Positions 9,301-13,485 of a stretch of 13,925 bases of DNA are shown here, in pieces; the first letter of the stretch is position 1, and each line of letters starts with the position of its first letter. Where the stretch lies: NCBI GenBank assembly GCA_002284615.2, contig MU069490.1, forward strand, positions 276,774 through 290,698, written 5' to 3'. Origin of the DNA: Dunaliella salina. Its lineage: Eukaryota > Chlorophyta > Chlorophyceae > Chlamydomonadales > Dunaliellaceae. Made by a program: the position numbers and the translations under genes. Below the pieces are notes generated by a model, which ran no database searches, was not told where the DNA came from, and worked only from the letters and a program-made list of their open reading frames with translations.

Positions 9301-11368
9301 GAACCACCCACCTTGTCACCACAAAACACCCCGGCACCTCGCACTGTGGATCACCAGGTCCCCTAAGGGCAACTGACACAGCCCACACAAGCACCACAGA
9401 GCACCATGGCGTGCGTGACCATAGAGCACCATGGCACAAATCGCATCGTCACCAGAGAGCAACTGACATGGCCCGCACCATCACCACAGTGCACCATGGC
9501 GTGCGTGACCACAGAGCAGCATGGAACATGCGTGACCATAGAGCACCATCGCACAGCCCGCACCATCACCACAGAGCACCATAGCATGCGTGACCATAGA
9601 GCACCATGGCACAGCCCACGTCATCACCACAGAGCACCATGGCAGAGCCCACATCCTCACCACAGAGCACCATGGCATGCGTGACCACAGAGCACCATGG
9701 CACAACCCACGTTGTCACCACAGAGCACCACCGCACAGCCCACATCCTCACCACAGAGCACCGTAGCATGCGTCACCACAGAGCACCATGGCGTGCGTGA
9801 CCATGGAGCACCATGGCACAGCCCAGTCGTCACCACTGAGCACCACGGCACAGCCCACACCAGCACTACAGAGCACCATGGCGTGCGTGACCATGGAGCA
9901 CCATGGCACAGCCCAGTCGTCACCACTGAGCACCACGGCACAGCCCACACCAGCACTACAGAGCACCATGGCGTGCGTGACCAAAGAGCACCATGGCAGA
10001 GCCCACGTCATCACCACAGAGCACCACGGCACAGCCCACATCCTCACCACAGAGCACCATGGCGTGCGTGACCATACAGCACCACAACAAAGCCCACACC
10101 GTCACCACAAAGCACCACGGCACAGCCCACATCCTCACCACAGGGCACCATGGCGTGCGTGACCAGAGAGCACCATGGCACAGCCCACATCGTCACCACT
10201 GAGCACCATGGCACCTTGCACTTCGAAACACCTTGTACCCTTAGAGCACCTGACACAGCCCACATGGTCACCACAGCGCACCATGGCATGTCACCACAGA
10301 GCACCATGGCATCAACACCACACGACACCATGGCATAACCCACATGTCACCCAATCCCAATTGGTCACCACATAGCACCGCGGCACAGACCACACCGCAG
10401 AGCACCATGGCATGCGTCGTAACAAGCAGCAGGCTGCGCTTGTTGTAATACACGGTTCCGCAGTGCCAGCAGGCGGCAATGATACCAATGATAGCAAGTG
10501 ACCGCTCAGCTCACGCTTTGCAACACACGAGCTTCTGCTTAGCTGGAGGGCTGCAACAATGAAGATGATGATTGAAAGCAACAGGAGGGCGCCAAATTTT
10601 TAGGACAGGCACGTAAAAATTTAAGGGGACGGACGCCCCTGACCCACCCACCCACCCCCTTCCAGAGCCACAACCCAAACAATTAGGGTACTAATCTGCT
10701 CCTCTTTGAATTCCCCATTATTATGCATACCAAGCGCAATGAAAAATTGAGTTTTGGAAAAACGGAGCAGCGGATGTCAGTGCATACCGGCCCTTCCAGG
10801 CACCCACAACTGGCCTGCAAGTCCACAATCTACCCTCCCAACTTCACCATGCAATTATGCACCATGTTTTATAACCACCTGAAAATTTGACTTGTTCTGC
10901 CGCATTTTGCATCAACACCCCCTGCTGCCCACACCCTTGCGCGCATGGCACTGACCCATCCCAGCCATGTTCTTCCCACCTGATTTATCCAATTTGCTCA
11001 AAGAGAGTGCCAATCGACAGGTCTTGAGCTCAGGAACCTGATGATGTATTCAGATTTCTGTAGAAATGTCCCAGAAAAATTCCGGAGGGGGGATCCGGAT
11101 TAAGTCCAAACCCCCCACCCCCCACCTTCTCGGATCGGACCCATTCATATACCAATTGATAGCTCTCATTCTCAGGATTCCGAATAATTTTTTTCAATCG
11201 GATTGACATGTGCCGCCAAAAATCGAGCTTTTGGCACCCTCCTGGAAACAACAACAACAAATGATGACGATATCCAGCAACCACTCACGCTTCACAGAAT
11301 GAGGCTCCGCAGTGCTGGCAGGCGGCGATGATGTGCTGGGCTTGGCAGATGTGGCACGACTTGGTGAC
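702..11368 (-). CDS. KDM3/JMJ25-type JmjC histone demethylase, zinc-finger portion (partial multi-exon gene)
   Basis: This is the span of a partial split gene. Seen: minus-strand exons at 11289-11368, 6946-7045, 3133-3217, 2049-2151 and 702-776, each bounded by AG and GT. Joined across introns of about 1 to 4 kb, they give C-x2-C-x8-C-x2-C-x4-FC, then FPEW, CPRC and CTCRQCL, then an acidic helix with LEDAEA, then CNAC, DLH and CKECGWDACARC. Known: this order is characteristic of plant KDM3-group proteins (JMJ25/IBM1), Fe(II)/2-oxoglutarate enzymes that remove methyl groups from H3K9 in the nucleus. The finger-to-CPxC spacing and the second module match that family without gaps, as I recall it. 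Inferred: the JmjC catalytic domain lies beyond position 1, and the N-terminus lies above 11.4 kb or outside the window. Exons at 5296-5901 are less certain. Whether the gene is expressed cannot be told from the sequence. Confidence 0.85.
777..1230. other. Intron sequence between exons F and G; short duplications
   Basis: Two related stretches (about 826-880 and 926-975) both start TTTGCCAAG and carry CATGCTGCTTTGC or similar. A minus frame here (HDLEECVEKLKRENG) looks coiled-coil-like but overlaps that repeat, and the flanking exons F and G join directly, so I do not call it an exon. Bases 1066-1225 resemble 8461-8640 (see the dispersed repeat). Confidence 0.45.
1066..1225. repeat. Dispersed repeat, copy 1 (second copy 8461-8640)
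   Basis: Both copies contain, in order, GAGTTCTTG, a CAATCCTGC/CAACCCTGC block, CTCA(A/G)TTTGTGC, a GGAA(A)TCAGGCAA block and TGGCTTAC(T/C)TGACC. Similarity is patchy, and the segment could be an old mobile-element fragment in two introns of the same gene. Confidence 0.5.
1235..1590. repeat. 20-bp type minisatellite (CTTCAGGACACATCAATTAC)
   Basis: Many imperfect copies of the 20-bp unit occur, with inserted spacers. Plus-strand frames across it (206 and 226 codons) are by-products of a stop-poor repeat and have no domain. It lies inside the intron between exons F and G. Confidence 0.8.
1707..1840. repeat. 40-bp tandem repeat, about three copies
   Basis: ACGGCACTTGAATTCC at 1707 recurs at 1747 as ACGGCACTTGAGTTCC with 40-bp spacing. 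A third, more diverged 44-bp copy follows at 1787, and the start of a fourth at 1831. Confidence 0.82.
2049..2151 (-). CDS. Exon F: C-x2-C and DLH part of the second zinc module
   Basis: This 103-nt minus-strand exon lies between the acceptor CCTGTGCTTGCAG and the donor TACAA|GTGAGT. After two leftover bases it reads THINGEQGLNKLGHNGNRV followed by LCNACGTAISDLHY, leaving AA. Known: the IBM1/JMJ25 family has DER-(L/V)-Y-CDNC-x-T-x-I-x-DLH-(R)-S-C here, and the match is ungapped from the Arg before the first Cys to the His. The AA is completed by the C of exon G to give Asn, immediately before the CKEC of that exon. Partial, decayed copies of the acceptor side lie upstream at about 2222-2290, 2340-2400 and 2700-2790. 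The intron before it is 981 bases. Confidence 0.88.
2152..2850. repeat. Partial copies of the exon F acceptor region in the upstream intron
   Basis: GCTGCAAGCCCAGG-type strings, the complement of the exon F acceptor, occur at about 2271, 2387 and 2706, beside the real site at 2151. A TATGGCCCAGCTTG-like exon stretch recurs near 2228 and 2773. Spacing is about 120 bp for the first two. A direct repeat of GACGTGATCGA with CTGTGCTAT lies at 2433-2505. None of the copies keeps both the CNAC codons and splice sites. Confidence 0.6.
2858..3122. repeat. About 50-bp minisatellite next to exon E
   Basis: Units starting GAGAGAAA(A)... and containing AACAAG..CC..CAATGCTG.CCATGTTGC begin near 2858, 2970, 3021 and 3071. 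The segment 2895-2945 also resembles the donor side of exon E (GCCGGAGGCCTGC beside GCCGGGGGCCTAC at 3120). Confidence 0.65.
3133..3217 (-). CDS. Exon E: acidic helix between the two zinc modules
   Basis: This 85-nt minus-strand exon reads MLPVMLEVVQLEDAEAQW then DMQEAYGKPA, entering in phase 0 and leaving one base. Known: plant KDM3 proteins carry a helix of the form LLPxLxxxxxEQxxExExEA-x-G between the RING-like finger and the second cysteine module, and MLPVM...LEDAEA...EA.GK fits it. The acceptor is unusual: the intron ends in a (CA)38 tract followed by ATTCAG, so the dinucleotide repeat occupies the polypyrimidine position. The donor is AA|GTAGGC. The single leftover A joins the CA that opens exon F to make Thr, so the phases agree. 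The intron downstream has a 50-bp repeat and a decayed piece resembling this exon's donor side. Confidence 0.75.
3223..3298. repeat. (TG)38 microsatellite
   Basis: Uninterrupted TG units run from 3223. On the gene's sense strand this is (CA)38, ending six bases before exon E (ATTCAG). Confidence 0.98.
3299..3858. other. Intron sequence with no recognised gene
   Basis: The stretch contains a short direct repeat: TCATTGCTTGCCGCACT appears near 3728 and 3800, each time followed by TTGTCACT. No exon with family residues was found. Confidence 0.5.
3859..4620. repeat. Minisatellite, unit about 110-135 bp, about six copies
   Basis: GAAGATGCACAGGTGCACCAAATCACATG-type starts lie at 3859, 3969, 4239, 4364 and 4489, with a diverged copy between 3969 and 4239. 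The last two steps are exactly 125 bp. Each unit carries TTTCAGCAGTGCT...CAATCCAGGCACACCC..AAAGG. The open frames of 117 to 143 codons on the plus strand follow the repeat and are not treated as genes. Confidence 0.85.
4810..4983 (-). pseudogene. Coding-like remnant, 57 codons, Trp-rich (possible transposon C-terminus)
   Basis: A minus frame without a start codon reads on to a TAA and ends with KWFERVRQCITQIWQRLWRL and then NFWLKDSK. The Trp/Arg-rich amphipathic end followed by a stop looks like the C-terminus of a real protein. A second frame just upstream (down to 4965) ends FDAQSFT and overlaps it, as if a frameshift separated the two. I do not recognise the family. It may be a mobile-element remnant in the intron between exons D and E. 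The alternative of chance openness cannot be excluded without a database search. Confidence 0.35.
4965..5252 (-). pseudogene. Open frame upstream of the Trp-rich remnant
   Basis: This minus frame of 95 codons includes SRYGTPYALEILKEKHLPPQ and MHWCAQMKEMHIFDAQSFT. The last 40 residues look coding-like and abut, in another frame, the remnant ending at 4810. All six frames are fairly open between 5080 and 5250, including a plus frame from 5074 (DFSVTPDNGHFLRTLLGP), so the direction is uncertain. No family was recognised. Confidence 0.28.
5296..5446 (-). CDS. Possible exon D of the KDM3-like gene (Ser/Pro-rich linker)
   Basis: This 151-nt minus-strand stretch has the acceptor TTGCCTTCCTCAG and the donor GCAGAG|GTGACC. 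It takes one base from the preceding exon and ends in phase 0, the phase required by exon E. It reads CVYSKNLGTFTSGDFVEP, then a Ser-rich run, then HGVNLDVDNPRH. I do not recognise a domain, so it would be a lineage-specific linker between finger and acidic helix. Other frames are partly open here, and a plus-strand frame ending at 5310 overlaps it slightly, so transposon-derived sequence is an alternative. Confidence 0.35.
5447..5834. other. Intron sequence between candidate exons C and D
   Basis: The left part is AT-rich. At 5602-5647 the minus strand has weak resemblance to tRNA A and B boxes, too closely spaced to call. An open minus frame continues past the exon C donor (APPSLQVDPRMGPECTGG) to 5698, so retention of the donor side is conceivable. 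Confidence 0.35.
5835..5901 (-). CDS. Probable exon C of the KDM3-like gene (linker after finger)
   Basis: This 67-nt minus-strand candidate has a good acceptor (GCAATTTTTCAG) and a strong donor (CAG|GTAAAC). In the frame starting with two leftover bases it reads LSWPHLVNYAVRRACIFMRSA. Known: KDM3 plant proteins follow the finger with a helix of the H-S-K-Y-L-L type, and HLVNYAVRRA is reminiscent of it. A second frame is also open across the whole exon (AELASFGELC...), so the reading frame is not proven. To fit exon B it needs an intervening micro-exon or another donor. The exit phase (two bases) fits exon D. Confidence 0.42.
6072..6118. repeat. Perfect 20-bp inverted repeat, 7-base loop
   Basis: The arms at 6072-6091 (AGCCATTCACCTGAGACCTT) and 6099-6118 are exact reverse complements, with loop CCAGTAC. 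In the pre-mRNA of the minus-strand gene this would fold into a strong hairpin. It could also be the core of a small foldback element. Confidence 0.95.
6129..6169. repeat. 13-bp inverted repeat, 15-base loop
   Basis: CTAAGCCAAGGTC at 6129-6141 pairs with GACCTTGGCTTAG at 6157-6169. It follows the 20-bp hairpin by ten bases. Downstream, GGCTTAG plus T-run motifs recur to about 6250. Confidence 0.9.
6540..6558 (-). CDS. Possible 19-nt micro-exon, or decayed copy of the exon B donor
   Basis: The stretch lies between TTCTCCAG and CACAAG|GTGATT and would read NSAHTQ plus one base. It is the right length to shift exon B (ending in phase 0) to the phase needed by the open frame at 5835-5901. Against it, the donor side resembles that of exon B (both have CAAGGTGATTTGG followed by AGTG), so it may be an intronic duplicate of that splice site. 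No family motif covers these residues. Confidence 0.2.
6584..6627. repeat. 12-bp inverted repeat in a TATAGCGC-rich patch
   Basis: AGCGCAATATAG at 6584-6595 pairs with CTATATTGCGCT at 6616-6627. The surroundings hold further ATAGCG and TATAGC words (6569-6650). Confidence 0.85.
6696..6920. repeat. 15-bp minisatellite, 15 copies
   Basis: The unit TACTATCACTGCTCC repeats in exact 15-base register from 6696 to 6920, with substitutions but no indels. Because 15 is a multiple of three, the frames read as five-residue repeats (YYHCS on plus). The array lies in the intron just past the donor of exon B, so I do not call it coding. Confidence 0.95.
6946..7045 (-). CDS. Exon B: second half of KDM3 RING-like zinc finger
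   Basis: This 100-nt minus-strand exon has a pyrimidine-rich acceptor (CCCCTTGTTTCACAG) and the donor CGCAAG|GTGATT. One base completes exon A, then 33 codons follow and it ends in phase 0. It begins DARASFPEWS and ends with KCPRC, CTC and RQCLRK, so C-x2-C-x3-C-x-C-x2-C is complete. Known: the family has FC-x2-C-x3-WYP-x2-S followed by CPxCxxxCxCxxCL. Joining exon A gives FCEADARASFPEWS with the same number of residues between FC and CP as IBM1-type proteins, which is why I join these two directly. One ligand Cys is replaced by Asp. The exon is richer in G+C than the introns. A 15-bp tandem array begins 25 bases past the donor, and the following intron may hold a partial copy of this donor at 6531-6558. 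Confidence 0.87.
7331..7346. repeat. G16 homopolymer within a G-rich stretch
   Basis: Sixteen G follow GGGGGTGAA and precede AAGGGGGG. The stretch could form quadruplex DNA. It lies in the intron between exons A and B. Confidence 0.9.
7347..7740. other. Intron sequence, no recognised gene
   Basis: Open frames of about 100 codons exist on both strands but show no domain, and splice-bounded family residues are absent. Confidence 0.4.
7741..8190. repeat. Tandem duplication, unit about 223 bp
   Basis: GTTTCTTTGCACCACATGTCC near 7750 matches GTATCTTGGCAACATTTGTCC near 7973, each followed by AT(T/C)ATGCAA(G/A)TTGTGC. GGACAAACAA recurs near 7910 and 8131, and a partial third unit starts at about 8152. 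The TGTCCATTATGCAAGTTGTG codons (CPLCKLC on plus) are a repeat feature, not a supported finger. Confidence 0.8.
8461..8640. repeat. Dispersed repeat, copy 2 (first copy 1066-1225)
   Basis: See the copy at 1066. The core TACTCAGTTTGTGCCAGG also reappears at 8876 as TACTCAGATTGTGGCCAG, 344 bases later, so part of it is repeated on the other side of the open frame at 8664. Confidence 0.5.
8664..8909 (+). pseudogene. Coding-like plus-strand remnant, 81 codons, family unknown
   Basis: The frame opens after TTCCATTAG, which contains an in-frame TAG but also looks like a splice acceptor, and ends in TGA at 8909. It begins EHILEGLGGYGGGPANRPIL and continues with KWRENKAQHWVNGLESQFER, LLQERAHPHLGPQTCQG and ILHEYAQQHLIL. 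The middle and end look helical and compositionally like a real protein. It is antisense to the surrounding KDM3-like gene and flanked by a dispersed repeat, so a mobile-element fragment is the best guess. An antisense minus frame (8607-8927) is also open. Confidence 0.4.
8910..9370. other. Intron sequence, no recognised gene
   Basis: AT-mixed sequence with no exon signal. CATACTCACATTGCTTGG at 9190 is one more relative of the TACTCAG-TTTGTGCCAG core. Confidence 0.35.
9375..10420. repeat. CCATGG-rich minisatellite, about 1 kb
   Basis: Units of about 33 bp (AGAGCACCATGGCACAGCCC plus a CAC-rich linker) alternate with about 25-bp units (ACCATGGCGTGCGTGACC). A 90-bp block at 9781-9870 is repeated exactly at 9871-9960, and 23 bases of it start again at 9961. 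All six frames are nearly stop-free for long stretches, so the 60- to 124-codon frames here are artefacts of the repeat. It sits inside the large intron between exons A and B. Confidence 0.95.
10440..10596 (-). pseudogene. Partial decayed copy of exon A and its intron border
   Basis: On the minus strand ATCATTGCCGCCTGCTGGCA and CTGCGGAACC differ from exon A (11289-11368) at four of thirty positions. The copy reads IIAACWHCG then VYYNK, so the third and fourth ligand Cys are kept but FC is lost and no donor follows. Next to it (10553-10596), GTTGCT..ATC.TCATC..TTGTTG resembles the start of the intron after exon A. A 36-nt stretch with AG and GT at 10515-10550 could pass as an exon in phase, but joining A directly to B gives the family spacing. 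Confidence 0.65.
10600..11240. other. Intron sequence, no recognised gene
   Basis: The stretch holds C-runs (10640-10665, 11110-11125). A 39-base segment at 10993-11031 is shared with 13262-13300 (33 of 39 identical). The minus frame 11030-11284 (YQLVYEWVRSEKVGGGGFG) is open through the exon A donor but is a different frame from the exon. Confidence 0.4.
11289..11368 (-). CDS. Exon A: first half of KDM3 RING-like zinc finger
   Basis: This 80-nt minus-strand exon follows the acceptor CATGTCCAG and ends at the donor GC|GTGAGT. It enters in phase 0 and leaves two bases. It reads VTKSCHICQAQHIIAACQHC then GASFCEA, which is C-x2-C-x8-C-x2-C-x4-C-x2. Known: KDM3-group plant demethylases have a cysteine finger of this layout, CHQC...C..C....(F/Y)C..C, directly before W-Y-P and CPxC. 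The dangling GC is completed by the A of exon B to give Ala, then Asp, where the family has its sixth Cys. The open frame continues upstream of the chosen acceptor (SCPLCPFAIGPP), so the true 5' border is not certain. The upstream neighbour is a 45-bp minisatellite and no earlier exon was recognised. A 4.2-kb intron follows. Confidence 0.82.
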
Positions 11369-11439
11369 CTGGACATGAGCAAGCACAACAGGCATTGGAG
11401 GGCCAATCGCGAAAGGGCAGAGAGGGCAGGACTGGGTAC

Positions 11440-12000
11440 TCTGAAGCAGGCATTCACAGCAGATGCAGGCAAGGATCTGGATGTTTGCATGTCAGCATGC
11501 GTCCACAGCGGGCAAAATAGAAGAATCTGCATGATCTGCATGCGTTCACAGCAGGTATGCAAGGATCTGAATGACCTGGAGCAGGCGCTTACAGCAGATA
11601 CAGGCATGAATCTGAATAACCTGGAGCAGGCCTTCACAGCAGATACAGGCACGGATCTGGATGTTTGCATGTCAGCATGCGTCCACAGTGGGCAAGCAAG
11701 GATCTGGATGATCTGCAGCATGCGTCCACAGCAGCTAAGCAAGGATCTGAATGACCTGGAGCAGGCGTTCACAGCAGATACAGGCATGGATCTGGATGTT
11801 TGCATGTCAGCATGCGTTCACAGCGGGCAAACAGGAGTCTGGGTGATCTGCAGCGTGCACTCCCAGCAAGTATGCAAGGATCTGGATGTTAGCATGTCAG
11901 CATGCGTTCTCCCAGCAGGCAAGCAAGGAGCTGATGACGTGCAGCATGCAATCCCAGCGGGCACGCAAGGGTCTGGATGACCTACAGCATGCTGTACAGA
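11440..12000. repeat. 45-bp minisatellite, about 12 copies
   Basis: Units such as GATCTGGATGTTTGCATGTC plus AGCATGCGTCCACAGCGGGC and GATCTGAATGACCTGGAGCA plus GGCGTTCACAGCAGATACAGGC repeat with about 45-bp period, in an alternating higher-order pattern. As 45 is a multiple of three, a 15-residue periodic frame stays open on plus (11312-11980) and another on minus (11194-11805). Both run into exon A in wrong frames, so they are not called genes. Confidence 0.85.
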
Positions 12001-12010
12001 AGTGGATACA

Positions 12011-12169
12011 TCACGCATCCCCAAAAAAATATTCAGCTTTGCAACCATGCATCAAGGGCGCAGCCCCAAAATAATCGTTATACTCAACCAGGCAGGGGCA
12101 ATCTTGACCACTTGTACCCTTGCTATCTGGAATGGTAACTTGCACAACTGCGCATCCTTGGAACAAAAT
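12011..12169 (-). CDS. Unassigned coding-like minus frame, 52 codons
   Basis: The frame lies between two stops and reads ILFQGCAVVQVTIPDSKGTS, GQDCPCLVEYNDYFGAAPLM and HGCKAEYFFGDA. The composition looks like a folded protein and it is on the strand of the KDM3-like gene, upstream of exon A, so it might contain an N-terminal exon (an internal AAGG|GTACAAGT could be a donor). A second minus frame is also open (KLPFQIARVQVVK). I recognise no family. Confidence 0.27.
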   Translation of the reverse strand: MLFQGCAVVQVTIPDSKGTSGQDCPCLVEYNDYFGAAPLMHGCKAEYFFGDA

Positions 12170-12557
12170 TCATTTCACATGCACGCAGTTACCACTCAGG
12201 GCAAAACACGTCATCTATGCGTGGTATCATAAATTTTGCACAGTAAGCTCACAGCAGACATGCAAAAATAGGGATTGCAGTAAGCAGCGTTGGCAGCTTT
12301 GACACAGACATGTCACAGCTCAGAGACGTGGACAAGCACTTGTGGCACCCGACACGCAAGCATGCACAAGGCAAGCACATTTGGTGCCCCCTGTGCTAAG
12401 CATGGTTCCTTGCAACACACGCATGGACAAGCACTCGCAGTGCCATTTGTCCTACAAATGTGTGTGGCAACATGCACATGGGAAGCACATGCAGTGCCCC
12501 TTGACTTACAAGGCTGAGCATGCACCACCGTACAATTCTGCTGCAATACAACACACC
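12170..12557. other. No recognised gene; degenerate repeat-like sequence
   Basis: Words such as TTCACAGCAGACATGC and GCAAGCAC(A/T)(T/C)... suggest decayed relatives of the neighbouring minisatellites. The long minus frames down to 12313 and 12396 run through the 125-bp and 86-bp repeats and have no domain. Confidence 0.35.
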
Positions 12558-12780
12558 CAACACACCTGGCCAGGCATTCCCAGTCTGCCGGTGACCCGAT
12601 CCTTGGCCAGTGCACTTGTGCAGAATCAGAACATTTTGCTGTCTTTGGTGATACTGCACATTCCTGCTGCACACAACATTCCCAACACACCTGGCCAGGC
12701 ATTCCCTGTCTGCTGGTGACCCGGTCCTTGGCCAGCGCACTTGTGCAGAACAAGGGCATTTTGCCGTCCTTGGTGCCCTT
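12558..12780. repeat. 125-bp tandem duplication
   Basis: CAACACACCTGGCCAGGCAT at 12558 recurs at 12683, each followed by TCCC.GTCTGC.GGTGACCC and then CTTGGCCAG.GCACTTGTGC. Confidence 0.88.
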
Positions 12781-12980
12781 ATGGGTGAGCACATGGGCGC
12801 CCAAGGCCAGAGGACCGTGCGTGTACAGCTCGCCTGTGCCCTGAGAAGGATGGAAAGCAAAGGCAGCATGGGTGAGCACTTGGGCGCCCAAGGCCAGAGG
12901 ACCTCGGTTCTTTTGCCTTGAAACCTAGCACCATTCATTTGCCTTGGAACGTAGCATAAGGGGGGGAGAAGCGTGCTGGA

Positions 12981-13223
12981 GTGACAGGGAAAACCGTAAC
13001 TCAGCAGTGGTCGCACTGTGCGTTTTTGATTGAAGAGGGTACCTGTACGGTATTCAAAGATGTTTTGCCTAATGTTGAAAGAGTATGTTGGAATGGTCCC
13101 AAATGCATTACTGATATGTTTGTGGATGTTGGGGAAGAAAAGCGCGGCCAGGTGCCGTCCGCTTTCTGGTCTCCGAACTCAGCAATCGGGATGAGCTTGA
13201 GCTGTCTGCCGAAGAAACATTAG
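12981..13223 (+). CDS. Hypothetical 80-aa frame within the insertion
   Basis: It starts ATG ACA GGG and ends TAG at 13221-13223. The middle reads QQWSHCAFLIEEGTCTVFKD, VLPNVERVCWNGPKCITDMF and VDVGEEKRGQVPSAFWSPN. The composition is protein-like and richer in A+T than the flanking repeat. The family is not recognised. The stop codon lies in the loop of the inverted repeat at 13187-13246. It may be a fragment of a larger mobile-element protein. Chance openness is possible at this length. Confidence 0.35.
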   Translation: MTGKTVTQQWSHCAFLIEEGTCTVFKDVLPNVERVCWNGPKCITDMFVDVGEEKRGQVPSAFWSPNSAIGMSLSCLPKKH

Positions 13224-13246
13224 GCAGACAGCTCAAACTCATCCCG
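13187..13246. repeat. 24-bp inverted repeat, one mismatch, 12-base loop
   Basis: Arms 13187-13210 and 13223-13246 begin CGGGATGAG and end CTCATCCCG. The only mismatch is C against A, which becomes a G-U pair in a minus-strand transcript. The loop is 13211-13222. Confidence 0.93.
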
Positions 13247-13420
13247 TGCACAGGCCCCCCCTTTACTCAAAGAGGGTGCCAATTGATAGGCATTGAGCTC
13301 CTATGCTTCCCAAAGCTCTTACACCTCCAAGACATCCAAAGCGTCCTATACCCCCTCCATTTCCTTCGGAGGTGGAGAGGGTAGAGTTGGTAAAGACAGA
13401 GGACCGTGCCTGTACAACTC

Positions 13421-13485
13421 TAGACGACAGCCGCGCATCTTCACTGCGTTTTAAACCTTTTTTTCTGTGAACCATGTCAACCCTG
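13421..13485. mobile_element. 65-bp insertion with 10-bp direct repeats
   Basis: TGTACAACTC at 13411-13420 and 13486-13495 flanks 65 bases that are not in other 86-bp units. It contains TTTTAAACCTTTTTTT. It could be a small non-autonomous element or filler DNA. Confidence 0.45.

Larger units (their letters stand above)
12904..13396. mobile_element. 493-bp insertion in the 86-bp minisatellite
   Basis: The repeat unit stops at CAGAGGACC (12895-12903) and resumes at CAGAGGACC (13397-13405), so a 9-bp direct repeat flanks 493 bases that are absent from the other units. Known: target duplications of 9 bp are typical of Mutator-like DNA transposons, but I see no terminal inverted repeats and the left and right ends differ. 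The interior has an 80-codon plus frame, a 24-bp inverted repeat and a segment shared with 10993-11031. Confidence 0.5.

Noticed and set aside
9363..10343. Overlapping frames on both strands with CSVV or HHG repeats
   Set aside because: The CCATGG minisatellite lacks stops in most frames. No independent coding evidence was found.
11312..11980. 222-codon plus frame with 15-residue repeats that looks like a repeat protein
   Set aside because: It is the 45-bp minisatellite and its start overlaps exon A antisense. The minus frame 11194-11805 is equally open.
12313..13016. Minus frames of 192 and 206 codons rich in Cys
   Set aside because: They are built from the 125-bp and 86-bp repeats, and Cys spacing follows the repeat rather than a known domain.
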